Source: Clostridiales bacterium
GTDB lineage: Bacteria; Bacillota; Clostridia; Oscillospirales; Oscillospiraceae
NCBI GenBank assembly: GCA_004553545.1
Contig: SFLD01000054.1
Span: forward strand, 1-11,571
Reading direction: 5' to 3'
Length of the DNA: 11,571 nt
How positions within the stretch are numbered: the stretch's first letter is position 1; the number at the start of each line of letters is the position of its first letter. The notes beneath the pieces are model-generated. The model saw nothing but the letters and a program-made list of their open reading frames with translations, was not told the DNA's origin and did not search any database. Positions 6,010 to 11,571 of the stretch are shown piece after piece. The translations under genes were made by a program, and so were the position numbers.

Positions 6010-7419
6010 ATGAAGAAAGCTCCCTCCGAACTCTCTCCCTCCGGAAAAAAGAAAACGGAGATCGTCCATGTCTACGTTCTGCTCTTCGCTATGTGCATCA
6101 TCGTGGCCCTGCTGACCTACATCATTCCTGCCGGCTCCTATGCCCGGGAGACCGTGGACGGGCGCACCGTGGTGGTCGCCGATTCCTATGAGGTCCAGGA
6201 AAGCACCCCCGTCGGCGTCTTCGGCCTTTTCAACAGCGTCTCCAAAGGCTGGAGCCAGGCGGCCTCCATCATCTTCCTGGTATTTATGGTAGGCGGTGCC
6301 ATCAAGGTCATTGAGGATACCGGCGTCATTGACCAGGTCCTGACCAACTCCATGGGAAAGCTCCGGGGGAAGGAGGAGGCCATCGTCATCATCGTCTCCC
6401 TGATCCTCTCCATCATGGGCTGCACCGGCACCTTCTCCACCGCCAACATCGCCATCGTACCCATTGCCCTGGCGTTCTCGCGGCGACTGGGCTATGACCG
6501 CTTCCTGGCCTACGCCTTGGCCTACCTGGCCGTCAACGCCGGATTCTCCGCCGGGGAATTCAGCATCTTCACCACCAGCGTCGCCCAGGGCATCGCTGAG
6601 GTGGACCAGTTCTCCGGCATGGCTCTGCGCATTGCCGAGCACGTGGTCTTCTTCCTCATTTACTGCGTCTTCATCCTGCGCTACATGCGCTCCATCAAGG
6701 CTGACCCCAGCCGCTCCATCGCTCCCTTCAGCGAGAGCGAGCTGGCGGAGGACGCCCAGCTGGACCAGAGGAAGCTAACGATCCATCAGATCCTGGCCGG
6801 TCTCGTGTTGGTGGGCGGCTTTGTCTGGCTGATCTACGGCGCCACGGTCCAGAAGATGTCCACCACGGAGTTGACTACCATTTTCTTCTTCATGGCCGTG
6901 TTCGGCGGCCTGCTGGGCGATCTGGGCGTCAACGGGACCGCCAAGTCCTTCGCCAAGGGCCTCTCCGGCATGGCCGGCGGCGCCTTCGTCGTGGGCATGG
7001 CCAAGGCCATCTCCGTGGTGATGACGGACGGCAACATCATCGACTCCGTGGTCTACTACCTCACGACCCCCATCGCCGCCATCGGCAGCGTGCTGGGCGC
7101 CGGCGTCATGTTCCTCTTCAACCTCTGCTTCAACCTGCTCATCTCCTCCGGCTCCGGCCAGGCCGTGGCCGTCATGCCCATCATGGTGCCCATCGCCGAT
7201 CTCACCGGTATCACCCGTCAGGTGGCGGTGGAGGCCTTCAAGCTGGGCGACGGCATCTCCAACATCATCGTTCCCACTGCCGGCGCCATGATGGCATGCC
7301 TCGGCATCGCCAAGGTCCCCTACGGAAAATACGTCAAACGGATCCTCCCCTACTTCCTGGTCACCACCCTTGTGAGCTTCCTCTTCGTGGTGGGCGCCCA
7401 GATGATGGGCTGGTCCTAA
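6010..7419 (+). CDS. YfcC/DcuC-type membrane carrier
   Basis: A 469-residue inner-membrane protein with some 11-12 hydrophobic segments. It resembles the YfcC branch of the DcuC-type carriers: a short basic start, then 'CIIVALLTYIIPAGSYAR', and late in the protein the conserved SSGSGQAVAVMPIM (379-392) re-entrant or helix-break motif; an analogous turn in the first half reads MGCTGTFSTAN. The start is set at ATG 6010, 9 bases after GAAGAGG (5994-6000); the upstream in-frame ATG at 5992 has AGGA only one base away, too close to use. Relatives are annotated as C4-dicarboxylate or basic amino acid/peptide carriers, but few have been tested. It lies between a dehydrogenase and an M20 peptidase, with the peptidase 16 bases downstream, so it most likely imports the peptidase substrate. 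The transported compound cannot be read from sequence. Confidence 0.86.
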   Translation: MKKAPSELSPSGKKKTEIVHVYVLLFAMCIIVALLTYIIPAGSYARETVDGRTVVVADSYEVQESTPVGVFGLFNSVSKGWSQAASIIFLVFMVGGAIKVIEDTGVIDQVLTNSMGKLRGKEEAIVIIVSLILSIMGCTGTFSTANIAIVPIALAFSRRLGYDRFLAYALAYLAVNAGFSAGEFSIFTTSVAQGIAEVDQFSGMALRIAEHVVFFLIYCVFILRYMRSIKADPSRSIAPFSESELAEDAQLDQRKLTIHQILAGLVLVGGFVWLIYGATVQKMSTTELTTIFFFMAVFGGLLGDLGVNGTAKSFAKGLSGMAGGAFVVGMAKAISVVMTDGNIIDSVVYYLTTPIAAIGSVLGAGVMFLFNLCFNLLISSGSGQAVAVMPIMVPIADLTGITRQVAVEAFKLGDGISNIIVPTAGAMMACLGIAKVPYGKYVKRILPYFLVTTLVSFLFVVGAQMMGWS

Positions 7420-7435
7420 AAGGAGGAAAACCAGT

Positions 7436-8740
7436 ATGAAACGTTCGGAAAGCCTGCGGGAATACATGCAGGCCCACCTTTCTGACTACCTCAGTGCCCT
7501 GGAGGGGGCCGTCCGGCGCGAGACCCCCACGGAGGGCGACCGGGCTGACCTCGACATCTGCCGGGCCTACTTTGCGGAGCTCTTCCGCTCCGCCGGTTTC
7601 CAGGTGACGGAGATCCCCAGCCTGGACCCCCGCTTCGCCCCTCACCTGCTGATGGAGTACGGCGCTGACGCCGGCTCCGCCGCTCAGGAGCTCCTTGCCT
7701 GGCTCTCCGCCCGGAAGGACACCGACGCCCCGGAGGTCTGGAGCCCGGAGGTGGGCGGCCGCTCCGGCCAGATCCTCTTCGGCGGGCACTATGACACCGT
7801 CCACGACAAGGGCATCTTCCCCCAGCTCTGGGAGATCGACGGCGACCATGCCGTGGGCCCCGGTGTGCTGGACATGAAGAGCGGCGACGTGATGGTCTGG
7901 CTGCTGGTGAAGGCCTATCAGGACCTGGGCCTTATGCCGGAGGGCAAGCGGATCGTCTTCCTCCTGACCTCTGACGAGGAGGCCGGCAGCTACGGCTCCA
8001 GTGCGCTCTACCGGCACATGGCCTGCCGCAGCGAGGCGGCCTTCATCGTGGAGAGCAGCGTGGGCGTGGAGGGCGACTACATCGGCGGCCTGAAGTGCGG
8101 CCGCTACGGCCGGGGCAACTACACCTTTGAGGCCCACGGCACCCCCTACCACTCCGGCCTGGACCCCACCAAGGCCGAAAGCGGCCTCATCGAGCTGGCC
8201 AAGCAGGCCATCCGCCTGGAGGAGATGACCTACTTCGACCGCCCCAACCCCGAGACCGGGGAGAAGGAGACCGTCACCGTGGGCTGCACCTGCCTGGATT
8301 CCGGCAACGCTGGCTGGCCCACCGTTCCCGGGGACGGCAGGCTCACCATCGACGCCCGCTTCTCCGCCGAACACCTGGCGGAGGAGTATGACCGGCTCTT
8401 CCAGAACCTCCCCGCCTTCAACCCCAATGTCCGCATCACCACCAAGGGCGGCCTGGAAAAGCCCCCCTTCGACAAGGACCTGCCCCGCAACCGGGTGCTG
8501 CAGGCCATGGCCCGGGAGTTGGGCGCCGAGCTGGGGGTAGAGATGCATCCCGGCATCGTCCGGGGCGGCAGCGACGGCAACTTCACCGCCTCCACCGGCT
8601 GCCCCACTCTGGACGGCCTGGGCACCACCGGCGGCCACGTCCACCAGCTGGGCGAGTACATCAACATCAGCCATCTCCCCTTCCGTCTGGCCTTCACCGC
8701 GGAGATGACTCTCCGCGTCCTGGAACGCTCCGGGGACTGA
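7436..8740 (+). CDS. M20-family metallopeptidase, glutamate carboxypeptidase-like
   Basis: A 434-residue cytoplasmic zinc amidohydrolase of the M20 (ArgE/DapE/CPG2) family. There is no signal peptide. AGGAGG (7421-7426) lies 9 bases before the ATG. Metal and catalytic residues are all present and in order: His118 and Asp120 (GGHYDTV), Asp146 (PGVLDMKSGD), Glu181 as general base with Glu182 as ligand (TSDEEAGS), Glu206 (FIVESS) and a closing His at 401 or 403 (TTGGHVHQLGEYI). A dimerisation lid domain lies about 215-325. Layout and motifs resemble Pseudomonas carboxypeptidase G2, which cuts C-terminal glutamate from N-acyl conjugates; other M20 enzymes act on N-acyl amino acids, dipeptides or N-carbamoyl compounds. 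It is the last gene of the operon, 16 bases after the carrier, and is followed by a terminator. Cleavage of an imported N-acyl amino acid or peptide is the most likely role. Confidence 0.92.
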   Translation: MKRSESLREYMQAHLSDYLSALEGAVRRETPTEGDRADLDICRAYFAELFRSAGFQVTEIPSLDPRFAPHLLMEYGADAGSAAQELLAWLSARKDTDAPEVWSPEVGGRSGQILFGGHYDTVHDKGIFPQLWEIDGDHAVGPGVLDMKSGDVMVWLLVKAYQDLGLMPEGKRIVFLLTSDEEAGSYGSSALYRHMACRSEAAFIVESSVGVEGDYIGGLKCGRYGRGNYTFEAHGTPYHSGLDPTKAESGLIELAKQAIRLEEMTYFDRPNPETGEKETVTVGCTCLDSGNAGWPTVPGDGRLTIDARFSAEHLAEEYDRLFQNLPAFNPNVRITTKGGLEKPPFDKDLPRNRVLQAMARELGAELGVEMHPGIVRGGSDGNFTASTGCPTLDGLGTTGGHVHQLGEYINISHLPFRLAFTAEMTLRVLERSGD

Positions 8741-8761
8741 CCCTCTCTCCCTCAGTTCCCC

Positions 8762-8917
8762 CTACGGAAGAGACCGCCCGCCGATCCTGTCGGTAGGCGG
8801 TCTTCTCTCTTCACCCCCGCCGTGGAACTGCACATCCATCTCCCCGTGGAGGGTCAGCAGCACCAGTGCGTCCTTTGCGAGATCCATCCGCAGTTTCTTT
8901 GCATTTTCTTTTGTCAT
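8762..8917 (-). CDS. Hypothetical 51-residue protein
   Basis: I do not recognise this gene. It starts at ATG 8915-8917 behind a very good ribosome site (GGAGAAGGAGG, 9 bases before the ATG) and reads MTKENAKKLRMDLAKDALVL, then LLTLHGEMDVQFHG, an amphipathic, charged sequence without membrane segments. The stop codon of another short frame on the same strand (ATG at 8992, 25 codons) overlaps this start as ATGA, an arrangement usual for coupled genes. Against it: the last 17 or so residues are encoded by the terminator hairpin of the M20 gene, and their sequence is low in complexity. Either the protein is truncated and rearranged at its end, or the frame is chance. No function is proposed. Confidence 0.4.
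   Translation of the reverse strand: MTKENAKKLRMDLAKDALVLLTLHGEMDVQFHGGGEERRPPTDRIGGRSLP
8771..8810 (+). terminator. Terminator of the dehydrogenase-carrier-peptidase operon
   Basis: AGACCGCC (8771-8778) pairs with GGCGGTCT (8796-8803); an inner CCG/CGG extends the stem after a mismatch and a G-U pair, with loop ATCCTGT. It is followed by the pyrimidine-rich TCTCTCT and lies 30 bases after the peptidase stop. Confidence 0.75.
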
Positions 8918-9026
8918 TGTCGCTGTCCTCCTTCTCCGGACATCGTCCGGCACGGATACCATGCCGCAGCGCCGGGCGGAAAGCCATTCATAAAAGCCAA
9001 CGAAAAATTCTCGCAGATGGAGACGC

Positions 9027-9101
9027 AGGATCCATAGACGGAAAACCGCCGCCCTGCCTTCCCGAAAGCGGGCAAGGCAGGGCGGCGACCTACTGGATCC
9101 T
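9027..9101 (-). terminator. 75-bp nested hairpin, terminator-like on the minus strand
   Basis: The core CGCCGCCCTGCCTT (9047-9060) pairs perfectly with AAGGCAGGGCGGCG (9074-9087), extended inside by CCCG/CGGG around an AAAG loop with one bulged C. Outside it AGGATCCATAG (9027-9037) faces CTACTGGATCCT (9090-9101), which pairs over 11 bp with one extra C. On the minus strand the core is followed by GTTTTCC, so it can end transcripts arriving from the recombinase side. The outer arms go beyond what a terminator needs. Confidence 0.65.
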
Positions 9102-9117
9102 CTTTTCTGATAGCCTT

Positions 9118-9132
9118 GGAGTTCGAATCACC
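9118..9132 (+). other. tRNA T-arm-like motif, possible attachment-site relic
   Basis: GGAGTTCGAATCACC carries the GTTCGAATC of a tRNA T-loop with partly pairing flanks (GG/CC plus the G-C closing pair, one A-A mismatch). No anticodon arm, D-arm or acceptor pairing was found upstream, so this is not a tRNA gene. Integrative elements often duplicate tRNA 3' ends, which would explain an isolated T-arm, but a chance match is quite possible. Confidence 0.22.
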
Positions 9133-9214
9133 TCAGTTGAAAAAATCGGCGTTCTGCATCTTTTTTGTGCGCCTCTCGTTGGATGCTACCAATTATTTGG
9201 AAATCGCATTATTC

Positions 9215-9240
9215 GCAACTTTTCAGACTGAAAGTTTCGC
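9215..9240. repeat. Imperfect dyad GCAACTTTTCAG-A-CTGAAAGTTTCGC
   Basis: The arms 9215-9226 and 9228-9240 are near-perfect inverted repeats centred on A9227 (one extra base in each arm breaks the pairing). No T-run follows, so a protein-binding or recombination site is more likely than a terminator. Confidence 0.4.
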
Positions 9241-9244
9241 ATAA

Positions 9245-9265
9245 GTGGGTACTCTGGTGGGTACT
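9245..9265 (+). repeat. Tandem GTGGGTACT repeats
   Basis: GTGGGTACT occurs at 9245-9253 and 9257-9265, starting 12 bases apart. They lie 5 bases from the dyad at 9215-9240, and short direct repeats of this kind are common as arm-type or recombinase-binding sites at element ends. No second copy was noticed elsewhere in the window. Confidence 0.4.
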
Positions 9266-9342
9266 TGACAAAAAGAAAAAGTCCTGTATCCCTTCGGGTA
9301 ATGTTCGTAGGGACACAAGTTGACACCATATCTTGCAAGGGG

Positions 9343-9376
9343 GCGGACAGCGTTTGCTGTCCGCTTTCTTGCGTTT
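9343..9376 (+). terminator. GC-rich hairpin beyond the recombinase 3' end
   Basis: GCGGACAGC (9343-9351) pairs perfectly with GCTGTCCGC (9356-9364) around GTTT, followed on the plus strand by TTTCTTGCGTTTTT. It lies 27 bases past the recombinase stop, but on that gene's own strand the tail is CCCCCTTGC, poor for termination. It would best stop plus-strand transcripts from running into the recombinase gene. Confidence 0.5.
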
Positions 9377-9390
9377 TTCTCTGTCCTTTA

Positions 9391-11310
9391 TTATGCGGGA
9401 AGCTGAAGTACCTCGCCCAAAGATGGCGCTATGTGCGGCTGTGCCTCGCCCTGCTCCATCGCGCTGTCCACCGTGCCGATGTCGCGGTACACGATGCGGA
9501 TGCTCTGGTGGGAGCTGCGGGAGTATTTCTCCGTCCGCTCGCCTACCTCGATCCTCTGGATGAACAGCCGCAGCAGCTCCGGCGTCAGCTCGTCGATGGC
9601 GGTGTACTGCTTCGCCTTCTCAACGAACGTGTTCACGTTGGCGGAGGCGGCTTTCAGCTTTTCCAGCCGGGCCTCCCTTTCGGGGATCTGTTCCTCCAAC
9701 GCTTTCTGCTCGCCGGTGTAATCGCCCGCCAGCATCCGGTACTGCTCATCGGTCACCCGCCCCAGCACATTGTCCTCATAGAGCCGCTTGAACAGCTTGG
9801 ACAGTTCCTCTCTGCGCCGCCGCATGGTATCCAGATCTTTTTGGATCGTGTTCATCTCACGCCGCAGCTCCAGCGTATTCTTGCTGCTGATGTAGGCGGC
9901 GAACTGCTTTTCCTTCATCCGCGCGAAGTGCGTCACCCGGCGTAAGTCCTCCAGTATAACGGCTTTCAGTTCAAACTCCCGGATGTGATGCGGCGTACAG
10001 ACGGTCTTGCCCTTTTTGCCGTAGGTGTAGCACTTGAAGTTGTACTCCGTCCGCTTCATGGTGCTGGCTCTGTGTAGCACCAGCGGCTTGCCGCAATCCG
10101 CGCAGAACACCAGTCCAGAGAAGATGTTCGGCTCGTCCATGTGCTTGGGGACACGCTTTTTGTGCTGACGCACCTCCTGCACAATGTCCCACTGCTCCTG
10201 TGTGACAAGGGCTTCGTGGGTGTTCTTCACCACGAACCGCTCACTTTCGGGGCGCTCCACGCGCTGCTTGTTTTTGTAGGAGATCGTAGTGGTGCGAAGC
10301 CCAACCGAGTGTCCGAGGTAGACCTCATTGTTCAGAATGCTGGTGACGCTGTTGGAAGACCACAGGCAGGGTCTGGTGGTGTCCAGTCCTCGATGGCTTT
10401 TCCCGGTCTTGCGGTAGTAGGCGTTGGACGGGTTCACCACCTGCTCCTTGGTGAGGATGGTGGCGATCCGCTTGGGGCCGTTTCCAGCGGCGCAGAGGGA
10501 GAAGATGCGCTTCACCACAGGTGCGGTGTCCTCGTCCGGAACCAGCGTGTTGGCGTCACCATCACTTTTCCGATAGCCGTAGGGCGGTCTGCCGCCCAGC
10601 CGCTCTCCCTGCTCCGCTTTCATTTTCATGACCGCGCGGACCTTGCGGCTGGTATCCTTGGCGTGAAGCTCGTTGGCCCAGTTGCGGATGGGGTTGAAGT
10701 CATTGCTGCTCTCCACCGTGGAATCCACGCCATCGTTGACCGCGATGAAGCGGACATTCTTCTGCGGGAAATAAATTTCCATGTAGTAGCCCACTTGCAG
10801 ATATTCACGTCCCAGCCGGGAGGCGTCCTTTACGATGAGGTTCGCCACCTGTCCCGCTTCGATCATCTCCACGATCTTTTTCCATGAAGGCCGCTCGAAG
10901 TTCGTACCAGGGTAGCCGTCATCCGCAAGGAAGATGGTGTTCTCGAAGCCCTTTTCTTTTGCGTATTTCTCCAGCAGGGTGCGCTGGTTGGAGATGGAAT
11001 CCATGTCGCGGACGATGACCGGCATGGCAGTCAGGCCAGCCAGCTCACAGGCGTGTTTACGCCGGTGGCCCGCGATGATCTCGTAACCGCCCTCCTCCTT
11101 GGGGCGAACAAAACCGGGGATAATGACGCCGTTTTCTTTTACGCTTGCTGCGGTTTCCCGCATGGATTCGTCATCCCTGACCTGAAACGGATGGTCCGGG
11201 AAGGGATGCAGTTCGGCCAGCGGGACCATGACAACAACTTCCTGCTTCACCGGCTGGCCCGCAGCTGCGGCTTTCCTGCCGCGCTTTTTGGGTGTGGTCG
11301 TTTCCGCCAT
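9391..11310 (-). CDS. ParB N-terminal domain fused to a large serine recombinase lacking the catalytic serine segment
   Basis: A 639-residue protein; AGGAGG (minus strand, 11322-11317) lies 6 bases before the ATG. Residues 1-20 are a basic tail (KKRGRK). Residues about 24-104 are a ParB N-terminal domain: VPLAELHPFPDHPFQVRDDE, ENGVIIPGFVRP and the nucleotide-binding GHRRKHA (81-87). At residue 104/105 the sequence passes straight into a serine recombinase at SISNQRTLLEKYAKEKGF, a point normally some 30-40 residues inside the protein. The usual beginning with the Y.R.S nucleophile motif is absent. The rest seems complete: active-site arginines in KDASRLGRE (Arg165, Arg168), DTSRK, recombinase domain from GGRPPYGYRK (239-248), zinc ribbon Cys403/406/427/438, coiled coil about 470-560, and a DUF4368-like tail (about 575-612, RIEVGERTEKYSRSSHQSIR). 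Relatives move Tn4451/Tn5397-type elements. Without the serine it should not cut DNA but may still bind it. ParB's own DNA-binding half is missing. A rearranged element remnant is the likely origin; misassembly is the alternative. Confidence 0.9.
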   Translation of the reverse strand: MAETTTPKKRGRKAAAAGQPVKQEVVVMVPLAELHPFPDHPFQVRDDESMRETAASVKENGVIIPGFVRPKEEGGYEIIAGHRRKHACELAGLTAMPVIVRDMDSISNQRTLLEKYAKEKGFENTIFLADDGYPGTNFERPSWKKIVEMIEAGQVANLIVKDASRLGREYLQVGYYMEIYFPQKNVRFIAVNDGVDSTVESSNDFNPIRNWANELHAKDTSRKVRAVMKMKAEQGERLGGRPPYGYRKSDGDANTLVPDEDTAPVVKRIFSLCAAGNGPKRIATILTKEQVVNPSNAYYRKTGKSHRGLDTTRPCLWSSNSVTSILNNEVYLGHSVGLRTTTISYKNKQRVERPESERFVVKNTHEALVTQEQWDIVQEVRQHKKRVPKHMDEPNIFSGLVFCADCGKPLVLHRASTMKRTEYNFKCYTYGKKGKTVCTPHHIREFELKAVILEDLRRVTHFARMKEKQFAAYISSKNTLELRREMNTIQKDLDTMRRRREELSKLFKRLYEDNVLGRVTDEQYRMLAGDYTGEQKALEEQIPEREARLEKLKAASANVNTFVEKAKQYTAIDELTPELLRLFIQRIEVGERTEKYSRSSHQSIRIVYRDIGTVDSAMEQGEAQPHIAPSLGEVLQLPA

Positions 11311-11344
11311 TTCGTTCCTCCTGTCGGCGTATGGCTTTGGGTAG

Positions 11345-11385
11345 AAAAAAAGGACACTTCTTCTTTTCAGAGGAAATGTCCTTTT
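11345..11385 (-). terminator. Terminator in the leader of the fusion gene
   Basis: On the minus strand AAAAGGACA (11385-11377) pairs with TGTCCTTTT (11356-11348), with partly pairing TTTCCTCT/AGAAGAAG inside the loop, ending in a run of seven T (11351-11345). It is 35 bases before the ATG and about 22 before the ribosome site. It either ends an upstream transcript or works as an attenuator for the fusion gene. Confidence 0.75.
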
Positions 11386-11554
11386 CGGGGCAGGTAAGCA
11401 GCCTGCCTACGCGGTATTCATTTTTGTCGCTAATTTAACACCCCCTACGGAATAACGGTTTCGTGGCCTGATTTTTCGGGTTGGAAAAGGATGAAAAATC
11501 CGCCTGATAAACCTCCAAACCCTTGAAATTACGGGGCTTTTCCGGTTTGTCGTT
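11386..11554 (-). promoter_or_regulatory. Structured leader upstream of the fusion gene
   Basis: This 170-base stretch holds no ORF of useful size. In minus-strand order it has GATTTTTC/GAAAAATC arms (11500-11493 with 11477-11470), a four-codon frame ATGAATACCGCGTAG (11421-11407) without a good ribosome site, and a hairpin GGCAGG/CCTGCC (11407-11402 with 11394-11389, 7-base loop), then the terminator. A chain of stem-loops ending in a terminator just before a gene resembles attenuation leaders known from mobile resistance genes and elements. That reading is inference from layout only; a small RNA ending at the terminator would look the same. Confidence 0.42.
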
Positions 11555-11560
11555 ATTATA
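11555..11560 (-). promoter_or_regulatory. Candidate -10 box for the leader transcript
   Basis: A perfect TATAAT on the minus strand (plus strand ATTATA). The matching -35 box would lie past the right edge, so the promoter cannot be confirmed. A start near 11548 would give a leader of about 200 bases to the terminator. Confidence 0.35.
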
Positions 11561-11571
11561 CCGTAAGGGCA

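Larger units (their letters stand above)
8918..9390. other. 473-base gene-poor stretch between the operon and the recombinase
   Basis: No convincing coding region was found on either strand. The stretch holds a small possible leader frame (ATG 8992 to TGA 8916, minus), a 75-bp nested hairpin (9027-9101), a tRNA T-arm-like motif (9118-9132), a 26-base dyad (9215-9240), paired GTGGGTACT repeats (9245-9265) and a 9-bp GC hairpin (9343-9364). Base composition drops in GC between about 9100 and 9340. It is the most likely place for the left boundary of the mobile element that brought the recombinase, but no exact edge can be set. Confidence 0.55.

Noticed and set aside
7361..8674. Minus-strand frame of 437 codons opposite the M20 peptidase
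   Set aside because: Ala/Gly/Val-rich antisense shadow with no domain; the M20 metal ligands on the plus strand are complete.
9111..9140. A complete tRNA gene around GTTCGAATC
   Set aside because: No acceptor, D or anticodon arms can be folded from the flanks, and the T-stem has mismatches.
9265..9292. Plus-strand promoter starting with TTGACA at 9265-9270
   Set aside because: The best -10 match (TATCCC, 16 bases on) fits only 3 of 6 positions and no plus-strand gene follows.
9265..10887. Plus-strand frames within the recombinase region (9265-9945 and 10141-10887)
   Set aside because: They are antisense to well-conserved recombinase domains and lack ribosome sites.
11407..11421. Four-codon frame in the leader as a true regulatory leader peptide
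   Set aside because: There is no ribosome site at a useful distance and four codons arise easily by chance; it is kept only as a detail of the leader.

Overview
The window looks like a piece of a GC-rich gut Firmicutes chromosome, most like the Oscillospiraceae/Clostridia group (inference). The grounds are Gram-positive-type AGGAGG ribosome sites, a BCCT carrier next to a class III CoA-transferase, a PAS-sigma-54 activator, an AP2-type zinc/HNH-like protein, and a clostridial large serine recombinase with a DUF4368-type tail. No rRNA, intact tRNA or CRISPR array is visible.

Left block (1-3140, + strand). The tail of a class III (CaiB/BaiF-type) CoA-transferase is followed after 5 bases by a BCCT-family carrier, then by a PAS-AAA+-Fis regulator of the sigma-54 activator class, closed by a strong terminator. 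This reads as the end of a cluster that imports a quaternary-ammonium or betaine-like compound, activates it as a CoA thioester and controls its own expression.

Middle block (3230-4620). A minus-strand AP2-domain gene appears broken by a one-base loss near its 3' end; the remaining tail can be read in the next frame. Facing the other way is an XRE-cupin regulator with a good sigma-A promoter whose -10 box sits in a perfect 13-bp palindrome. It ends in a strong terminator.

Operon (4670-8810, + strand). A clear promoter drives three genes: an isocitrate/isopropylmalate-family oxidative decarboxylase, a YfcC/DcuC-type carrier, and an M20 metallopeptidase resembling glutamate carboxypeptidase, ending in a terminator. 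Together they suggest uptake of an acylated amino acid or hydroxy-acid conjugate, amide cleavage, and oxidative decarboxylation of the freed beta-hydroxy acid. The substrate is unknown, and the XRE-cupin regulator is the likely controller.

Right block (about 8760-11571). A structured, mostly non-coding stretch holds a 75-bp nested hairpin, a dyad, direct repeats and a tRNA T-arm-like motif. Beyond it lies the most unusual feature: a minus-strand 639-codon gene joining the N-terminal domain of a ParB protein, in frame, to a large serine recombinase that has lost the segment with the catalytic serine. Its leader holds several stem-loops and ends in a terminator only 35 bases before the start codon. 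I read this as a rearranged remnant of an integrative element, possibly still expressed as a DNA-binding protein.
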